Assembly: GCA_947165045.1 (NCBI GenBank)
Contig: CAMUYW010000023.1
Location: 1-45,955, forward strand
Direction: 5' to 3'
DNA length: 45,955 nt
DNA from: an uncultured Fibrobacter sp.
GTDB taxonomy: Bacteria; Fibrobacterota; Fibrobacteria; Fibrobacterales; Fibrobacteraceae
Shown: in pieces, positions 42,696 through 45,955 of the stretch
How the letters are laid out: every line of letters starts with the position of its first letter
How positions within the stretch are numbered: the first letter of the stretch is position 1
The notes under the pieces: model-generated
What the model was told of the DNA's origin: nothing
Databases searched by the model: none
Seen by the model: only the letters and a program-made list of their open reading frames with translations
Program-made: the position numbers and the translations under genes

Positions 42696-44081
42696 ATGTT
42701 GCAGTGGATTCGAAATATGTTGCCTCTTGTTTTGGCGGTGCTTTTGCTTGGCGCAAGCGTGTGCCAGGCGTCTACTTGCCGCATTGAACGCATCGAGTGG
42801 GAAGGCGACCACAGCGATTTTGAAGAACTCTCGATGAGTGCGGTTGTCGGGATGCCTTGCAATTCTTGGCAAAGCGCCAAGCGAAAACTTTTGCGATATT
42901 ACGAAGACAATGGCTTTCTAGGCGTGAAGCTAGATGTGGGTGTCGATAGTGCGGGCGTGATGCGTTGCAAGTTTGAACGTGGTAGCGCGTGGGTGTGGGC
43001 GGGGCCAGAGAATCTGGATTCCGGCGCCACAGACGTTGATGTCTTTAGGCAATTGACCGGCCTTGAAATTGGTGGTGCGGTTTCACTTACGGACTTGGAA
43101 CGTTCACAAAATCGACTCTCGCGTTTAGGTTATTACGAACAAACGGCGGACGTTCGCTTGTTCCGTGATCCCGTGCGCAATCGAGTGATTCCGGCGTATT
43201 TCATGCGCGCAGTTCCGATTTCTGCGGCCGAAGGTTACCTCACGTATTCGAGCGATGAGAACGTTTGGGAAGGCAAAGTGAATCTCGCGCTGTTCAATAT
43301 TTTGGGAACGGGGCGCGATTTGCAGTTGGAAGGCTATTCGCAAAAAGAGTCTCGCCGAATTGAAGGCTCATACCGCGAACGCTTTATCTTTGGTACTTCG
43401 TGGGATGTTGTTGCACGCGGATTCTTTGAAGACGATTCGCTTTCGCGCAATTCGCGGTTAGAAGTGGGCGTGTCGCGGAACATTGGCTTTAGCTTTGATA
43501 TTGCTGCGTTCGTGGGCATCGGCAATGATGAGAAAAGTTCGACGTTTGAACTTTCGTACGTGTCGTTTGACCGCCGCATGTTGCCGCGCCGAGGAACTTC
43601 GTTGGATGTATCGCTCGCGTGGCTGATGGACCGCCCGGATTCGCTTGATAGCTACTTACGTTTGGAATCATCGCTGGTGCATTACATGCCATTGTACAAG
43701 AATTTTATTGTGCGGTATTCTGCTGCGGCAGGGACTTTGCTACCGTCGGGCGGCTCGTTTGCGCGCGATGACTTGTTTGCGCTTGGCGGAATCAATTCGT
43801 TCAAGGGAATGATGTATGGCTTTGTGCGAACGCGCGCGTATGGATTTTCGCAGGCGGCTTTCCTGTGGCAAGACGGTTACGATTTATCGATTGAACTTTT
43901 CTACCAACCGGGATTGTACAGACGCATGGCGCCGTTCCATGGCTGGGCTCGCGAACATGATTATGGCATTGGCTTTACGCAATACCGCAAATCGTGGAGC
44001 TTTAGCATTTACTACGCCCTCCGCAACGGATGCGACTATCTAGACGGCGTGCTCGGCTTCGGCGCCAAAACATTGTTCTAG
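42696..44081 (+). CDS. Omp85-superfamily (BamA/TamA-like) outer-membrane protein
   Basis: 461 residues. Signal peptide 1-24 (ending CQA). One or two POTRA-like domains (about 25-160: IERIEWEGDHSDFEEL, RKLLRYYEDNGFLGVKL, NRLSRLGYYEQTADVRL), then a barrel. DDLFALGGINSFKGM is the conserved Omp85 block corresponding to F.lGG..slRGy. It ends in GAKTLF. Shorter than BamA, so not the main assembly factor; more like TamA or a FhaC-type transporter. ATG 42696 follows the preceding stop by one base. Its 3' end overlaps the convergent lipoprotein gene by 4 bases. Confidence 0.85.
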   Translation: MLQWIRNMLPLVLAVLLLGASVCQASTCRIERIEWEGDHSDFEELSMSAVVGMPCNSWQSAKRKLLRYYEDNGFLGVKLDVGVDSAGVMRCKFERGSAWVWAGPENLDSGATDVDVFRQLTGLEIGGAVSLTDLERSQNRLSRLGYYEQTADVRLFRDPVRNRVIPAYFMRAVPISAAEGYLTYSSDENVWEGKVNLALFNILGTGRDLQLEGYSQKESRRIEGSYRERFIFGTSWDVVARGFFEDDSLSRNSRLEVGVSRNIGFSFDIAAFVGIGNDEKSSTFELSYVSFDRRMLPRRGTSLDVSLAWLMDRPDSLDSYLRLESSLVHYMPLYKNFIVRYSAAAGTLLPSGGSFARDDLFALGGINSFKGMMYGFVRTRAYGFSQAAFLWQDGYDLSIELFYQPGLYRRMAPFHGWAREHDYGIGFTQYRKSWSFSIYYALRNGCDYLDGVLGFGAKTLF

Positions 44082-44665
44082 AGGCGAGGTACTCTCACTT
44101 TGTCGCCGGCGTTCAGGTGCTCGAGCATGACGCCTGGGTTCACGGACTGGAGTGCCGAGAGCACGTAAAAGCGGGGGAGGTTCTGGGTGCCGGCTCCGTA
44201 CGTTCTCTTCAAGAGCTTAAATAGATCTTCACCTTCGTTTGCGGTGACGACTTTATAAAGACTCTTGTTAGATGGGTCGGACTGGAGTGCCGAGAGTGCG
44301 TTCGTGAATTTTCCGATGAAATTTTCGGCGTTGTTGTTCGGCTTCGCTGTTTCTGTAGCCGGCTTGCCAGACTTGGCGGGCTTGCTTGTGCTTGGCTTTT
44401 TGGAGGTGTTCTTTGCTCCGGTGACTGATGGTGGCAGTTTAAAGGTGGGCGCCTTGAACGTATTCATCTTGAGGCTTACGTCAGCGGAATCTTTGCCTTT
44501 TTTGACCGGTTCGAGTCGCAAAATGGAGTCCAACGAGGCTATATAGTTGCTGTCCGGCCATTCTTCAAGGACCATTTTCTTGTCAATTTGAATGATTTTT
44601 ATGGTCGGATGGTCGTTTCCACAAGCGAGTAAAAGCAATGAACAGAGCAACAATAAAGATTTCAT
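44078..44665 (-). CDS. Lipoprotein with C-terminal LysM-like domain
   Basis: 195 residues. Lipobox LLLAC (C15) with GND after it. A Lys/Thr/Ser/Pro-rich linker (about 70-110) leads to a C-terminal LysM-like stretch: YKVVTANEGEDLFKLLKRTYG, SALQSVNPGVMLEHLNAGDKVRVPRL. LysM binds N-acetylglucosamine glycans such as peptidoglycan. Monocistronic; convergent with the Omp85 gene. Confidence 0.82.
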   Translation of the reverse strand: MKSLLLLCSLLLLACGNDHPTIKIIQIDKKMVLEEWPDSNYIASLDSILRLEPVKKGKDSADVSLKMNTFKAPTFKLPPSVTGAKNTSKKPSTSKPAKSGKPATETAKPNNNAENFIGKFTNALSALQSDPSNKSLYKVVTANEGEDLFKLLKRTYGAGTQNLPRFYVLSALQSVNPGVMLEHLNAGDKVRVPRL

Positions 44666-44696
44666 GATATAAAAATACTAAAAATGGGGCTCCCGC

Positions 44697-44725
44697 TTGC
44701 CAAAATCGCGAAAATCAACTAAATT
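44697..44725 (+). promoter_or_regulatory. Promoter of rpmE2
   Basis: TTGCCA (44697-44702), 17-base spacer, TAAATT (44720-44725); about 35 bases ahead of the ATG. Confidence 0.7.
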
Positions 44726-44761
44726 TTAGCTCTCAACAATTACTTCACAGGAAGTTTTATA

Positions 44762-45070
44762 ATGAAAGAAGGTATCCACCCTAATTATCAACCGGTCGTG
44801 TTCGTCGATGCGAATACGGGTAAAGAATACATCACCCGCTCCACGAAGTCTTCCGCCGAAAAGAAGACTATCGATGGTGTTGAATATAGCGTAATTTCCT
44901 TGGAAATTACGGCTGATACCCATCCGTTCTGGACGGGCAAGCAGCATCGCGTGGATACGGCTGGCCGTATCGACAGCTTCAACAAGCGCTATGGCGGCGG
45001 TGCTAACATCACCTCTGCAAAGCGTAAGACTCGCAAGGCTGCTCCGGTCAAGGCTGAAGAAGAAGCTTAA
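44762..45070 (+). CDS. rpmE2: 50S ribosomal protein L31 type B
   Basis: 102 residues. MKEGIHPNYQPVVFVDANTG, HPFWTGKQ and RVDTAGRIDSFNKRYG are L31 signatures; the four zinc Cys of type A are missing, which marks the zinc-free type B. An extra Lys/Ala/Glu tail (TRKAAPVKAEEEA) follows. AGGAAG lies 7 bases upstream of the ATG. Confidence 0.95.
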   Translation: MKEGIHPNYQPVVFVDANTGKEYITRSTKSSAEKKTIDGVEYSVISLEITADTHPFWTGKQHRVDTAGRIDSFNKRYGGGANITSAKRKTRKAAPVKAEEEA

Positions 45071-45087
45071 TCTTCTTAAATTTTGGG

Positions 45088-45112
45088 GCCTCCCTAACTA
45101 GGGAGGCTTTTC
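45088..45112 (+). terminator. Terminator of rpmE2
   Basis: GCCTCCC (45088-45094), loop TAACTA, GGGAGGC (45101-45107), then TTTTCT. Confidence 0.85.
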
Positions 45113-45137
45113 TCTTATTTAACCCTGAGGACGCAAA

Positions 45138-45955
45138 ATGAAAAAGAAACTTAGCATTTGTGCCGCTGCCTTCATCGCTCTTGCTATGACTGGCTGCGAT
45201 AACGGTAAGACTGGTACTATCGAAGGTGAAGTTCGTGATGCTTTCACCAACAAGCCGTTGGAAATGCCGACCGTCGGTATGGACTCCACGATTTACACCA
45301 CTCTTTCCAAGAAGTACGAATTCAACCAGGAACTCCGCAAGGGCAAGTTCAAGTTCGTCAAGGTTCCGGTTGGCGCTTATAGAGTTTATGCAGGTCGTTC
45401 CAAGTACGTGAAGACCCGTATGAAGATTGAAACGACGGAACAGAATCCGAACGCTTCTCTCATTCTTTACATTTACAGCGCCCAGGTTGATCCGGGTCTG
45501 TACCAGGGTACTCCGGAAGGCCCGCTCAAGATTGATAACAAGTGGGTTGTCTACTCTACGAATTGCGATGAATCTATCGCTGGTTACCGCTTGACTATGC
45601 CGCAGCAGCAGGCTGGTGATGCAAAAGCAAGCCTTGCTGAAAAGATTGGTGCCAAGAAGAAAGGCAAGAAGGGCAAGAAGGCTAAGAAGGCCGCTCCGGT
45701 CGCTCAGGTCGCTGCTGCTGTTACGAACCTCCCGGATCCGCGTGTCATCGATGGCAAGCTCGAAGTGTTCTACCACAACTCTTCTTCTGTGTCTACCGCA
45801 ATTACGGCTAAGACCTATCCGGCTGTTGTCGCTCCGATTGCTTCTCATAAGGACTGCAAGGGCTTTGGCGCAGGCGAAACGAAGGGCGTGTTCCCGGTCA
45901 AGGACAAGGCAACCGATCTCAAGGTCGAATACGTTGCTGAAAACCTCTTCAAGAT
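45138..45955 (+). CDS. Lipoprotein with CarboxypepD-reg-like N-terminal domain (3' end cut by window edge)
   Basis: Open frame of 272 codons running off the right edge; not a listed complete frame. Signal peptide with lipobox MTGC (C20). Residues about 25-90 look like a carboxypeptidase-regulatory-like beta-sandwich (GTIEGEVRDAFTNKPLEMPT, FKFVKVPVGAYRVYAG). A Lys-rich stretch (KKKGKKGKKAKKAA) lies at about 175-190. The remainder is unfamiliar. ATG 45138 has GAGG 7 bases upstream. Function unknown; exported, outer-membrane-anchored. Confidence 0.78.
   Translation, partial: MKKKLSICAAAFIALAMTGCDNGKTGTIEGEVRDAFTNKPLEMPTVGMDSTIYTTLSKKYEFNQELRKGKFKFVKVPVGAYRVYAGRSKYVKTRMKIETTEQNPNASLILYIYSAQVDPGLYQGTPEGPLKIDNKWVVYSTNCDESIAGYRLTMPQQQAGDAKASLAEKIGAKKKGKKGKKAKKAAPVAQVAAAVTNLPDPRVIDGKLEVFYHNSSSVSTAITAKTYPAVVAPIASHKDCKGFGAGETKGVFPVKDKATDLKVEYVAENLFK

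Overview
The window looks like chromosomal DNA of a Fibrobacter species (phylum Fibrobacterota), with moderate GC content. The strongest marker is the Fibrobacter succinogenes major paralogous (FISUMP) domain, present in one intact lipoprotein (22998-23912) and one decayed copy (27809-28408). Cell-surface glycan enzymes, LPS-type lipid A acylation, Omp85 and secretin proteins point to a Gram-negative, plant-fibre-degrading bacterium. No phage, insertion sequence or CRISPR array was seen. Both window edges cut a gene.

Layout. 1-7.1 kb: a minus-strand GH5-GT2-PilZ fusion (a glucanase domain joined to a cellulose-synthase-like transferase), uppP, a deacetylase-like protein, an M23 peptidase and tRNA-Ala. 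7.2-10.9 kb: a cyclophilin, then pyrR-pyrB and a pseudo-dihydroorotase that has lost most metal ligands. 10.9-17.7 kb: a PilZ protein, then a promoter and the type IV pilus operon pilM-N-O-P-Q, in which AMIN-like domains sit on PilP rather than PilQ. 17.7-20.5 kb: greA-holA and argJ. 20.5-26 kb: duplicated terminator repeats, a small barrel protein, an iron alcohol dehydrogenase, a cytoplasmic GH8 exo-oligoxylanase with the FISUMP lipoprotein, and a thioredoxin reductase. 26-28.9 kb: a radical SAM protein, a dinJ-yafQ-like toxin-antitoxin pair, the FISUMP pseudogene, a palindrome-rich stretch with a split copy of the tRNA-Pro 3' end, and tRNA-Pro. 29-33.2 kb: minus-strand smr, lpxL-like, a UAP-type pyrophosphorylase and mraY. 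33.3-37.7 kb: single genes (zinc-ribbon protein, LysE exporter, nrnA, HAD phosphatase, DegT aminotransferase, rpsT). 37.9-44.1 kb: an MglA GTPase with a long tail, MglB, a DUF2914 protein, a 968-residue outer-membrane barrel and an Omp85 protein in one tight run. 44.1-46 kb: a LysM-like lipoprotein, rpmE2 and a lipoprotein cut by the edge.

How the parts may work together. Envelope building (uppP, mraY, UAP, lpxL, Omp85), surface machines (type IV pili, MglA/MglB polarity module) and glycan handling (GH5-GT2, GH8) dominate. Two PilZ domains of different quality hint at cyclic-di-GMP input to the surface functions: the one next to the pilus operon has intact binding motifs, the one on the glucan synthase looks degenerate. 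The most unusual items are the GH5-GT2-PilZ fusion, the mglA-mglB-DUF2914-barrel-Omp85 operon, and the pseudo-dihydroorotase overlapping pyrB. All functions are read from sequence motifs; none was tested by database search.
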